DNA from: Epiperipatus broadwayi
Lineage: Eukaryota > Onychophora > Udeonychophora > Euonychophora > Peripatidae
NCBI GenBank assembly: GCA_028023455.1
Contig: JAQFVV010000063.1
Span: 5,938,794 to 6,002,793, forward strand
DNA: 64,000 bases
Direction: 5' to 3'
Position numbers and translations under genes: made by a program. The notes under the pieces were generated by a model. The model did no database searches. It worked only from the letters and a program-made list of their open reading frames with translations, and had not been told where the DNA came from. This document shows, in pieces, positions 49,344 through 62,449 of the stretch (the first letter of the stretch is position 1; the number at the start of each line of letters is the position of its first letter).

Positions 49344-51256
49344 AATGGAACGTGTATGAGGCAGCCCACGATTAGGCAAGCCAAATGTAATGGAAACTAT
49401 ATGGTAGCTTACAATTGGATAAGCTAAATATAATGGAACGTCTATTAGGTATTCCATTAAAATTAAAGAATGAAGAAAAACAAAATTATTCTAGTTATAA
49501 TTAAATAAATTGTTTAAATGCACTTCCAGCTAGCTATATATAAAACAAATCTAAAATCATGTAAAGCAATGAGATCTATCTTTATAATTTATTTTTAAAG
49601 ATGATGTGACTAACTAATATATATATATAGAAACAAAGGGACTTCTACTAAATTCAAATATACACATCTAACTATATAAATTTATGTACCTCTAAATATA
49701 TAAATGAATAATAATATGTGTAAGTGACCTACAAACCAAATAATAAATGAAATATGAAATTATCTTTTATTATTTATAAATTCAATTAATTTCATAATAA
49801 CTTTGGCATTAAAAGAAAATAAGAATAATATAGTATCGCTCTTTTAAATAATTACAAAGGCATTATTTATAAAAACAAATAGTACATCCTTTATTTTATG
49901 TTATAGTTTAACTTTAAATAATATTGATGTTTTAAATATAAATACAAAGAATAACTATATGTATATAGTTATAATAAGTATATATAGATTAAATATATAA
50001 AGACATATTTTTGCCTAACAATTATAATATAAATATAACAATTCATATATAACTTCAACCTATAAATTACATTTTAAGATTTTTAAATTATTTAAGATAA
50101 TTGTCTGAACATCTGTTATACGTTTAATATTATTATAAAACAAGATGCTTAAATTGATTATTTATATAACGTTATATTTTATAATGAAAAATAAAATAAA
50201 CAAACCAAAAATATCGATCTCAAAAATATATTTATACATATAAAATTCTTTACTACCTTTTTAAAAGTTCCTTAATTAGTTTTCCTTTAAAAGTTAATTT
50301 ACTCCATGAGTTATTTCTTTATCCGTTTACTATTATTATTAGAATGCATTCTGTCGAAGGTGAAGAAACTATTATGTTAAAGAAAATTGTTAATTCCTAG
50401 ACACATGCATATTTTTCCTTTCAAAATTTCCTTCATTGAAAAAAAATAAATAAACAAATTAAAATATTAAATCCAGCATGTCAATTCCAATTACTTCCAG
50501 ATTATGATTAAATTGACGATTATACATTTAAGATAGCTATATCAAGTTTCAACTCCAGACGCGACGAAATTTATACATTGAATTTTTTTAGTTGTTCCAT
50601 TGAAAATTGCTTTGGAATAAATGAAAGCGATGATGCAGCCCTAGCTGCGATATATTTTTCTTAAGCAGCCATAATTAATGTATTTACCATAATATATATA
50701 TATATATTATTTCAGTACTTTGAAGAATGGTAAATTTTAAAGAAATAAAGTATAATAAAATTCTATCCTTCCGTTGTTTGTTCTATATCTATTCCAATAA
50801 TAATATATAATAATGGCTTCTTTTGTTGTTGCTATCGTTCCATGCGCCAGCAGATACTATTTTAAAACTCATGTTATATATGTTCTCTTTTAAAACAATT
50901 AACATTAAAATAAAAATAAAATATCAAGTATATATATATAAAATATTAAATTGAAAATTTGACATCTTTAAAAATATACATAAATAATTATTTATTGCAT
51001 TTAATAATCATTATAAATAAAATAATTTTTTTATAATCAATAATTTATATGTCCTTATTTATTTCAATAATTAAATGTTTATAATGATGTACTATCAATA
51101 TATATAAATAAAATAATAACTTCAAATAATAACTATATTTAATAAACATAAAAGAAAAATTTAAATATTTCATATGTAAACATCAACTTAAAGAGATTTT
51201 TTTTTAATAACAAATGACAATTTAAAAAATATAATATCGACTTATCGATATTTACA
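49341..51256 (-). repeat. Long direct repeat, probable 3' LTR
   Basis: It begins on the plus strand with TGTAATGGAACG and contains 45-base subrepeats at 49341-49385 and 49386-49430. Similarity to the right copy is high throughout but uneven: from about 50460 to 51250 the copies are nearly identical, while 49390-50300 is visibly more diverged. Confidence 0.8.
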
Positions 51257-51431
51257 ATACCCTCTAATCCACCGAAAAAAAAAAATCTTTGCAAACAACT
51301 AATTAATTAACAGATATCGAAAAACTTTTCAAATTTATAATTTTTCTAAGCTAAATAATCCTTTAAAAATTGCAAATCAGTGATACAACTTTAACATTAA
51401 AGAACTCTTGAAAATCATTTTGAAAATCATT

Positions 51432-52626
51432 TTATTCTATATTAAGTCTTTTCAATTTAACTTTAGGTTTATTTAAATCTTTTTCCTTAGTTATATTTTC
51501 TTGAAGAAAATCTTTACTATTCACATCATCACTTCTCATTTTAAGTTTAATTTTGGCTTTGCCAATTTCTTTTTCTTTATCAATAATCTTTCTGCTAATA
51601 TTTAAATTGAATACCTTTTTATTTCTCTCAAATTTCAATAAGATATATCTTACGAATTTTGTCCTACTAGCATACTTGTAAAATAGGTCTTTTCTATTGC
51701 AGTAATGGTACAAATTATCACTCAAATATTCATGTTCTAATATATATAAAAATATGCTTTCTTTGTACCACACAAAATTACCATGATACTGTTCTTGATA
51801 TTGACTTTGATAAACACATTCTGTTCTTTCTAGTAATTTTTGAGAGTTAATTTTAATCTTTTCTGGTGAACTTAATTCAACTTTTAAAGTTTGAACACTT
51901 TCATTCATTTTATTATAATGCATTTTTATCTCTCTTAACTCTAGAGCATTAATGTCTAACCATTGAAAACCTAACTGTCCAATTTCTAAATTGTTAACAG
52001 TGTCCTTTAATCTTTCATAACTTAATTCTACTTCTTCTAATTGCTTTTTTGAATTTAATTTTATTTTTAAGGATTTATCAATTCTTTTATCCTCACTATA
52101 GTATTCATCAAAATTTTTAGGTTTCTTTATAGTCTTTCTTTCAACTACTTCTAATCTGGCTATAATTCCTTGATTTTCTTCCTTCATTTCATTATTTATT
52201 TCTTCAATTTTTGCTTTTAAAGAATTAGCTTCTACTATTGTCTCTTCTCTATATTTTTCCATCTTTTCATCAAATTTTACTTCTACTCTTCTAATACTAT
52301 CATCTACCAAAACTTTTAATTCATTAGAATTAATTTTCATCTCAGCTCTAAGATCTTCTTTTAATTCATTAGAGTTGGTTTTTAAACCAATCTCTAGTTT
52401 CTGGGAAAGTTCATCAGAATTTGTTTTCATCTCAACTCTAAGTTCTTTTTTTTAATTCAGCTTTAAGATCTTTTAATTCATTAGAGTTGGTTTTCATCAT
52501 AGCCTCTAGTTTATCATATTTAGACTCTAGTCTCTCAGAATTTGTTTTCATCATAGCCTCCAGTGTCTCTATTAAATTCCCCATATCAAAATTACCACTA
52601 ACTGACATTTCACTACTGTTATCCAT
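51432..52626 (-). pseudogene. gag-like coiled-coil protein, single-base frameshift
   Basis: Two minus-strand frames, 52438-52626 (62 codons, starting MDNSSEMSVSG) and 51432-52430 (332 codons), read as one protein of about 395 residues interrupted at an A8 run (52446-52453). One A fewer would join them in phase. The N-terminal 120 residues carry about six imperfect repeats of the form MKTNSxELK, heavily charged and heptad-like, so a long coiled coil. The middle remains helical and charged. The C terminus is lysine-rich (KPKVKLKRL). There is no CCHC zinc knuckle, protease motif or membrane segment. Repeated 'K(T/I)NS(N/D)EL' coiled coils are familiar from invertebrate LTR-retroelement gag proteins. 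The location inside two LTRs supports gag, but the call is by analogy. Confidence 0.6.
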
Positions 52627-52639
52627 TATTACTAGAACT

Positions 52640-54255
52640 ATAATATTATATACTCAAAAAAAAATAAAATCTAAGATATATATATATTTATTTCTATATA
52701 GTAATTATCACAGATCAAGGGCTCACCATCTCCAATCATCATTCCAACAAGCAATTATTTAACTAAAAAAAATACAAGCTTTTTTAATCTTATAATACAT
52801 AATAGCTATCCGACAATCTAAATTTTACTTATTTGAACTCATGAACTTCTTGGCTTTTAAAAAAAAAAATCTCATCTATCACCATAATATCAACAAATTT
52901 CTCTAAAATATATATATAGAAAGGGAGTAACAACTGATATCACTAAATAACATTTATTTATATTTAATGATAATAAATATTCTACACTTATATCATATTA
53001 AAATGTGGATACTTCATATCAAATTCAATATAACCTTGAAATATCTAAAAATACAACTAAATGTTCACATGCCTTAAAAATAACTAATTTGATAATATAG
53101 TGAGATAACTTTCTCATTCAAAATAATGGTAGTTAAATATAAACTTACTAAATTGATACCTATAAATTTTCTGGACCTTAAAACTTAATAACATTTTATA
53201 TATATATAAAAAAAAAAATATCCACTTCACTAATTATTAACTTTTGTGCCCGAAATATTTTAATAAAATTGTACTAATGCAGTCCACTATCAACAAACAT
53301 TCACTAATTGAACTTCATGTTTAAAAGTCATTTATAATAGAAAATATAATATTACTATACTTGTTTTCAAACCTTAATTGATAATCAATGTAATAGATTA
53401 TTTGTTACTAACAATAATCAATTAATCAAGCCTTTAAGTTTGGTGTTATATATATTTATGTTATATACTTATCTATTCCTCCAAAGATCTGATAGATATT
53501 GACAACCAAAAGATTGATTAGCACTTCACAACTTTGATGTAGATAAAAGAATTCAATCATTATTCCCAAAGCATACAATGTTTCATGAACACTTAGATGA
53601 TTATCACATTTCATTCTATCCAATCTACTACAACCCATAATAATTTTTCTGAAAACACTATTACACTACCCTGCTTATATTTAAGTCTTAGGGGCTATTA
53701 TTTATAAATATTTCCTTGCTCATCTTTGGGAGACTTAGAGGCAAATATTATACTTATATCAAAATAATTATATCTTACTCTCTCTGGAGTTTTAAAGATA
53801 AAATCATGGCAGGACCACTGTTAGCTGCTTCATGATAAATAATAATAATAATAAACATCAAAATTTGGGTTGAAGCAATGAATGAGATCAATCAATCACA
53901 AGTGACATGAATGCATTACATCCTTAAGACAATGACAAAAATTCCCCATCCAACATCAATACTTGCAACAGAACCAACCAAACTCCAACAATCAAATATC
54001 CCATCCAACCTTCAAAATTATAGATTTTCTACAACATAAACTTTCCAAATATGGACAAAATTATTATGCCGTACTTTAACACCATCATTAAAAAATAATA
54101 CAATAATATTAACCATCACCATCTAAACATAAGGCTAAAATATTTCCATTTATATAAAAAAAAAAAAAAAATTAAACACACAAAAATGCTTCTCTTTCTT
54201 TAAACTATATATCTCATATTAATATATATATACTACACATCTCTCAGGTATGTGG
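52640..54255 (-). other. Long non-coding leader of the LTR element
   Basis: About 1.6 kb lies between the inner edge of the probable 5' LTR and the gag start. No frame matches a known retroelement protein; the 60-codon frame at 53456-53638 is unrecognised. Confidence 0.5.
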
Positions 54256-54259
54256 GGTA

Positions 54260-56125
54260 TTTCAAGCCCTAATTAGCTTATTTCGAGCCCTAGATTGGGC
54301 AAGCCAAATGTAATGGAAACTATATGGTAGCCCATAATTAAGCAAGCTAAATATAATAAAATGTATATGAGGTATTCCATTTATGTTAAAGAATGAAGAA
54401 AAACAAACTTATTCCAATTATATTTTAATAAATTGTTTAAATTGCCCTTCCAGCTAGCTTTACATAAAACAAATCTAAAATCATATTAAGCAATGAGATC
54501 TTTCATTATAATTTATTTTTAAGGTTGATGTGAGTAACTAATCAAATATATATATTAAAAAACAAAGAGACTTTTACTAAATTCAAATATACACATCTAA
54601 CTATGTAAATTTATATACCTCTAAACATATGACTGAATAATAATATATATGTAAGTGACCTACAAACCAAGTAATAAATGAAATAAGAAATTATCTTTTA
54701 TTAAGTCGTAAATTCAATTAATTTACTAATAACTTTGGCATTAAAAGAAAATAAGAATAATATAGTATCGATCTTTTAAATAATTACAAAGGCATTATTT
54801 ATAAAAATAAATAGCACATCTTTTATTTTATGTTATCGTTTGACTTTAAATAATATTGATGTTTCAAATATAAATACAAAGAATAAATATATAAAGACAT
54901 ATTTCTGCCTAACACTTATAATATAAATATAATAATTAATATACCTCAACTTATAAATTATATTTTAAGATTTTAAAATTATTTAAATATTTATTTAAAC
55001 ATCTGTTATACGTTTAATATTATTATAAAACAAGATGTTTAAATTGTTTATTTATAACCGTTACATTTTATAATGAAAAATAAAAATAAATAAAAAAAAT
55101 ATATCGATCTCAAAAATACATTTACATATCATTAATATATATTAAATTATCAAATACCTTATAAAGTTCGTTTAGTTAATTGTCCGTTCAAAAGTTAATT
55201 TAGTCCATGAGTTCTTTTCCATCTGTATATTTTTATTTTTAGAATGCATTCTATTGAAAGACGAAGAAATGATTTCATTAAAGAAGATTATTAATTTTTA
55301 GATATATGCATATTTTATCAAAATGTTAAATCCAGCACATCAATTCCAATTACTTCCAGATTATAATTAAATTGACGATTATACATTTAAGATAGCTATA
55401 TCAAGTTTCAGCTCCAGACGCGACGAAATTTATACATTGAATTTTTTTAGTTGTTCCATTGAAAATTGCTTTGGAATATATGAAAGCGATAATGATGCAG
55501 CCCTAGCTGCGATATATTTTTCTTAAGCAGCCATAATTAATGTATTTACCATAAAATATATATATATATTATTTCAGTACTTTGAAGAATGGTAAATTTT
55601 AAAGAAATAAAGTATAATAAAATTCTATCCTTCCGTCGTTTTTCTATATCTATTCCAATAATAATCATAATAATGGCTTCTTTTGTTGTTGCTATCGTTC
55701 CATGCGCCAGCAGATACTATTTTAAAACTCATGTTATATATGTTCTCTTTTAAAACAATTAACATTAAAATAAAAATAAAATATCAAGTATATATATATA
55801 TATAAAAATATTAAATTGAAAATTTGACATCTTTAAAAATATACATAAATAATTATTTATTGCATTTAATAATCATTATAAATAAAATAATTTTTTTATA
55901 ATCAATAATTTATATGTCCTTATTTATTTCAATAATTAAATGTTTATTATGATGTACTATCAATATATATAAATAAAACAATAACTTCAAATAATAACTA
56001 TATTTAATAAACATAAAAGAAAAATTTAAATATTTCATATGTAAACATCAACTTAAAGAGATTTTTTTTTTTTAATAACAAATGACAATTTAAAAAAATA
56101 TAATATCGACTTATCGATATTTACA
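54260..56125 (-). repeat. Long direct repeat, probable 5' LTR
   Basis: It matches 49341-51256 from GGCAAGCCAAATGTAATGG (54297) to CTTATCGATATTTACA (56110-56125). The inner edge is uncertain by about 50 bases because the first 45-base subrepeat is degraded here. Confidence 0.8.
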
Positions 56126-56707
56126 ATATATATATATATTTATATATATATGAGTAAATTGAAAATATTATCCATGCACATACATAAAAACATTAGAAAC
56201 TTGTCAACACTTAACCAATCCCAATATAGATAACAATCAAGCATTTCAAACTGTTGTCAAGGCAACCACCTTTTAGCAATAGAGGTGGAATCTCAGTTCT
56301 ATTAATGATCTCATATATTTATATAGACATTAAAAATTGCGACTTTACCACCGAAATTGAAATTATTGATAGAAGTAAGTTTAAATAAACCCCTATATTA
56401 TTACACTTATTATGTAAGTGCTACTTTGGGAGCAGTTTGAAAATTATAATTGCAAATTTTAATATTATAATTGACTATTTATTAGTATGAATTCAGTACT
56501 GGTTATATTTACGTGTTTAAGAAGGTTTATTTAAACTTCTTTCTATCAATAATATCAACCTTGGTGGTCAAGTTACAATCTTTAGCGTCTATATAAATTT
56601 ATTGAACCATTAATAGAGGTGGGGATTCTATTTCTATTGCTAAAAAGATGTTCCTTTAACAGCAATGTCAAATTCTTGATTGTTATTTATATTGGGATTG
56701 TCTAAGT

Positions 56708-58186
56708 CAGCGTTTCCCAACCTTTTTTGGCTCGCGTACCACTTGGTAGTACATCACGCTAAATTGTACCACTTCGTAAAAATGATTGTATTTTGTGAAA
56801 TTTATTGCGAGTGTGTTATTTTATTTGCATTATAAATATTATAGGGTGACCATGTATTCACATCATAATGAGACAAATTACATTGAAACACGCTTAAACG
56901 ATTATAAACTCACTGAAAATATAAATTCATTGTAACATATATATATGTGTGTGTGTGTTTGTTCAAAGTTTCATATTTATCTACTATTTTGTCGTATTTC
57001 GTTTACTAATAAATGGTTTTAATAAAAACACAAAATTATAAAAAAACAATTAATATATTTTATCATAATCAAATATTTTTATAAAATAAATTTAATGATA
57101 TCCTTGTGCTTGTTTCGAAAAACATAATTTTTTGAAATTTGGTTCAAAAGATGCATTCAATTTGTTTCAATACTTTTTTTTTTTTAAATATATGAAGAAA
57201 AAGCTCTTTCTCTACTAATTTCATACTAGTAAATGGTAATAATAATTTAAGAGCTTTCTCAGAAAGTTGTTCATAATCTTTAATGTTTAACCAAAATTAA
57301 TTAGATTGTGTCGATAATTCTATTAAATTTTCTTTCTCTTTTATTGATAATGATGTAGCTTTTTCTAAATGTTCTTCATAGAAGGGGTTTGAAATCCACT
57401 TATCATTTGTGTTTTCGGGTTTTGCAAAATATTCCATTAAAGACAATTTTAATCCTGTTAAATGTGCTATTATATTTTCTCGTATATCTTGAGACAGACT
57501 AACCTTATTTTCAAACAAAAAAATATGTAGAGTTTTGAATACTTTCGGTTGATTGTTTTCAATACACTGCTTCCAAAAATCTAATTTCTTAATCATATTT
57601 TCAATTTTATCATTAACATTAAAGATCGTTATCGAGTTGTTCTGAGGTGTCAAATTTAAGTTATTTATTTGCAAAAAAATATCAGTTAAATATGCAATCA
57701 CCTGAATGAAGCCAACCAAAATCATACAATTTCGAAGAAAGATCAAAAGAATTGTCTTCAAAAAAAAAAAAACTGTCCTTCTTGTCTAAATTCGAATAAG
57801 CGGGTTATATGGGGATCAATGAATTTTAATAAACAAAGACGATACAATCACAAACAATAACCTGCCACTTGTAAGCCACATGGGGAAGTGAACAAGAGTG
57901 CAGCACCATGACAACAGTGGCGGCAATATCTCAAGTTACTAATGGCTAATGGCTAAATTTAAAAATGCACTCCAAAAAAACGATATCGATTGCTGGATTT
58001 TCGATCATCGACTGTACATATTAACAACTTTACTGTATAATATTAATTAAAATAATTTTTATGAATTATAGGAAAAAACGTTTCTATGATATTTTTATGA
58101 TTTGATTTTTTTTATGTCTGCCAATATTGATTATTTTTCGCGTACCACCAACCAGCAACTCGCGTACCACAGGTTGGGAAACGCTG
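56708..58186 (-). mobile_element. hAT transposon with perfect 8-bp target site duplication
   Basis: The ends are CAGCGTTTCCCAACCT (56708) and AGGTTGGGAAACGCTG (ending 58186), 16-base terminal inverted repeats of the hAT type, followed inside by CGCGTACCAC motifs at both ends. The 8-bp target duplication GTCTAAGT is identical at 56700-56707 and 58187-58194. At 1479 bp with only a C-terminal transposase remnant, it is an internally deleted, non-autonomous copy. The intact duplication and ends indicate a relatively recent insertion. Confidence 0.95.
57180..57761 (-). pseudogene. hAT transposase, C-terminal remnant (ZBED5/SCAND3-like)
   Basis: The 154-codon minus-strand frame (57297-57761) contains VIAYLTDIFLQINNLNLTPQ, KIENMIKKLDFWKQCIENNQ and HLTGLKLSLMEYFAKPENTN, which follow the pattern of the C-terminal half of ZBED5/SCAND3-type hAT transposases. 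A TAA stop at 57297 is followed in the same frame by FWLNIKDYEQLSEKALKLLL and PFTSMKLVEK. This is the hAT dimerisation region ('FW...Y..LS..A...LLPF.T..LCE'). The BED zinc finger and the RNase H-like catalytic core are absent upstream, where the frame runs into an A-rich tract at 57761. It cannot transpose itself. Confidence 0.88.
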
Positions 58187-58389
58187 GTCTAAGTGTTGAC
58201 TGGTTTCTAATCATTACTTATAAACCCATTTAGCCTTGAGCGTTATTACTCACATATATAAATATATCATTAAAAACCAGTCGACACTTAGATAATCTCA
58301 ATATCCATAACAATGAACAAATTTAAACCGTTGTCAAGTCAACTTTATTTTAACAATAAAAGTGGAAAACAATATATATTCATTTATTA

Positions 58390-59820
58390 ATATAATAAGT
58401 TATTTGTTTTTTAAAATATGTTTTATTACTTCATTTAAGTAACCTTGACCTTCTCTTCGTCTGCCTAATTTGTCTTTGAAAAGTGAATGTCCTATAATAT
58501 AATAAATCAATCTTTTCTCTAACTTTTATTAAATGAATAATGAATATAATCACATGAAATAATATCATTTTAAGCCCAGATAAAAGACTCGTGTAGGAAT
58601 AAAATTTAAGTGGATGTATCTGATTATTGTATTTGCGTGATATGTAAATTATCTATGGATTATTCACATATTAATTTTTATTACATTAATAAATGATATA
58701 TTAAACTTTCAAATTTCAATAAAATTAATCTAGTATTTTAAAATGCTTTAAAATTATTAATAATATTTGAAAGTAACTTAGACTTGAATGAGACCAATAA
58801 GAAAAAGTAATTGATACTAGACTATAAAGTATTATTCAAGTAACTAACATAAGAACTTGCACATACCAGTAATATTTCTATGGAGAGAAATCAAACATAG
58901 AGTTATAAACTCTTTTTACAGCTAATGTTTCAATATAGCTATAATCAAATCCATAATTTAACACATCATTAATATTATGCCAAGATTTTAAATTTAAAAA
59001 AACAACAAACAGTATAGTTTCAATCAAGAAATAAACAATCAGTTTAATGTTTTGTTTTGTTTTTTGTTTTGAGTTTTTTAATGTCTTAAGTTGTATTCGT
59101 TATTTTAGACCGTGTTTTATTCAATCTATATCGTATATACGATTTGTACTGATTTTTTAAATATAAAGGAATATTTATTACACAGAAGTATTTATAACTG
59201 ATTTGATAAAAATAATTGAAAAATTTTATGCCGATTTGTGTATCAATGTAACTGAATAAAAAATTTTAAAATCATTTTTTTATAAATGTTATTTCTTCCA
59301 TAGTTATGCTTAAATATTTAAATACTGTATATAAAAAAGTTAATCTTTATAAAAAAAAAAAGTTATTGAATAGAAAAAGATTTTTAAATATAAAATATTC
59401 ACATAAGAGCGCTTGGAAATTAAAACGGAAATTGATTAGAAAGATGTTGACTGTAAATTCGTAGAATATTATTTTATATTTAACATTTAAAATTATATAT
59501 TATATATGTATTTTCTTTTTTAAATAGTAGATTTTATTTTGATGATAGTTTATTGGCCCGATAATAGATTTTTGTGGCAACAAACATTATCATGTAAAAT
59601 ACTTTTGTTGTCTTTAATTAATCATACATATATCTTAAATAATAGATTACGTAACTTTTTATTAATACCAAAGACAAATTAATGTGTAGGAATAATGCCA
59701 TTGCTTCTAACATTTTCATATTTTAAATATCTTTGCTTTATAATATTATAGTTCACAGTCTACCTACCTATTGATCTCTGTTTTTTTATGAATATATGTT
59801 TTTACTTACTAATTTATTTA
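58390..59820. other. AT-rich non-coding stretch, no gene seen
   Basis: Only a short (GTTTT)n run near 59048-59072 was noted. Confidence 0.6.
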
Positions 59821-59826
59821 TTTCTT

Positions 59827-60056
<230 letters not shown>

Positions 60057-60337
60057 TCCTACATAGCTGGTCTTCAGTTCTTACATCCATTTATCTAACT
60101 ATTTATCTTTCTATCTCTGCACTATATATCAATTTATATATCTAGTCATCAGATCTACCATCTACCTGTCTATGTATCTGTTTGTATTTATCTCTCTTTG
60201 TGCCTATTTATCTATCTGTTAATTATCTGTGTATTTATCTATATTATTAGTAGATTTTTTGTTTTATCTATCTCTGTATTTATCTCACTTATCTTCTTAT
60301 TATTTATATGTTACACATTCACTTATCTAATTTTGTA

Positions 60338-60984
<647 letters not shown>

Positions 60985-60999
60985 AATTTATCTTAGGTA

Positions 61000-62440
61000 A
61001 TTTAAAAACAAGTCCATTTCACAAATAATTCAATAATAGAATGAGAAAGTAATGCGATTTTTTTACAAATTATTCTGCTATTGTAATGCTATTGTATTTT
61101 CTTTTTATAATCTTTTATCATTTTTCCCTGTTTATATATAGTCCTGCTAATTATTTTAACACATCCTCCATAATTTTTTTTTAAATCAAGTCTATAAAAA
61201 TTATTAGCATTTTTTAAAAAGTAATTTGTTTTTTACTCACTTTTTTTTTCTTTTTACAATTTTTATTTCTCCAGACAATATTTAACTTCAGACAACACAC
61301 GGAATATTCCACATGGAATATTCCAAATATTTTTTTATGAAATCTGTATTTTTGAAATGTTATTAATCCAAACCAATATAATATATGATTAATGTTAAAA
61401 AAAGATGGGTAAAACAATTGGCTGTTTCCATATGATCAAATATCATTAATTAACATGCCAACTATTAAATTATAATCATGAATTATTATTGTTCATTTTC
61501 ATTTATAAGAATATTTTAGACAAAATTAATAAAGAACGTAATAATTATACTATATATGTACTTTTTCTATATTAATCTGCAAAGTTTTACTTTAAGTAAG
61601 TGAGGAAGATATCCAAGAGATTAAACAAAAAAAGCATCATATGATTTTATCTGTTAACTTTCTAAATCTATATTAAAAATGGTAATTAATTGTACTTTTA
61701 CTTTTAGAAAATCTATTGTAAATTTTAAAAAAATCAAATAATATCCAAACTCCCAGCCTTGTTTCTAATAACTGATTATAATAATGGGTGATTTTAGTAT
61801 GACACTTCCATCTAGTATTCACTTAATTCTAATGCTTACAATAAAAAACTATAAAGAGTAATAAATAAGACTAGACATTACTTTTCTGATCATATATAGT
61901 AAAAAGTATGTTTTTTCTATTAATTATATTCAAAATAAACAAGTTTAATATAAGAATATGAATAATAATACATAAAAATTTAGATTGTATGTAATTTAAG
62001 TATTAATAATTTTTTTTAAAGTATTTAATGTGAAATATCATGTTCAGTGTTCAGATAATTTTTACTTGTATTTGTAATTGTTTTACAAAATACAGTATCA
62101 CAATATATTGAGATGATTATGTGTCTCACGGCAAACAAAATCATAGTATTGTGTGTGTGTATATATATATATATATAAATTTGAAAGGAAAAGTACGAAT
62201 ATATACAAACAAATTTTTTTGCAGATATATCCTATATTATACTAGAATAACAGTTAAGAATTAAATAATTTTGAATTGACAAAAAATGTTATAAATTAAA
62301 TATTTTAAAAGATCTCATTAATATTTTTATATTGGACTATTTCCATCATCTAATTAATATATGTATTAAATGTCTTTAGATAAATTTAACTTAATTTAAA
62401 TATTCCAAATACATTCAACTGTTAGTAATAGCACATCAAA
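61000..62440. other. AT-rich non-coding stretch, no gene seen
   Basis: Contains two adjacent GGAATATTCC palindromes (61301-61324) and a small (TG)n(TA)n array at about 62151-62177. No gene was recognised. Confidence 0.55.
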
Positions 62441-62449
62441 CATGTTAGT

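Larger units (their letters stand above)
49341..56125 (-). mobile_element. LTR retrotransposon-like element, gag-only, non-autonomous (~6.8 kb)
   Basis: Two long direct repeats (49341-51256 and about 54260-56125) flank about 3.0 kb of internal sequence, whose only substantial frame is a minus-strand gag-like coiled-coil protein. On the minus strand each repeat starts TGTAAATATCG, and the left copy ends CCATTACA, the expected TG...CA ends. A purine-rich GGATTAGAGGG lies just before the 3' LTR (51257-51270) as a possible polypurine tract. TGGCTTGCCCA (54296-54306, minus strand) could be a primer-binding site. No protease, reverse transcriptase, RNase H or integrase was found; between the gag stop and the 3' LTR there are only about 175 bases. 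The element therefore depended on enzymes from elsewhere. A plain segmental duplication around an unrelated frame is the alternative. Confidence 0.72.
56191..58385. mobile_element. Inverted-repeat element split by a hAT insertion, with a third partial arm
   Basis: A left arm (56191-56395, from CATTAGAAACTTGTCAACAC) and a right arm (56522-56707, resuming at 58195-58217 with GTTGACTGGTTTCTAAT) are reverse complements around a 125-base spacer. The right arm is interrupted by the hAT element at 56708-58186. A further partial arm in left-arm orientation (58265-58380, AACCAGTCGACACTTAGATA onward) pairs with the right arm's outer end. No coding frame belongs to the host repeat. Confidence 0.85.
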
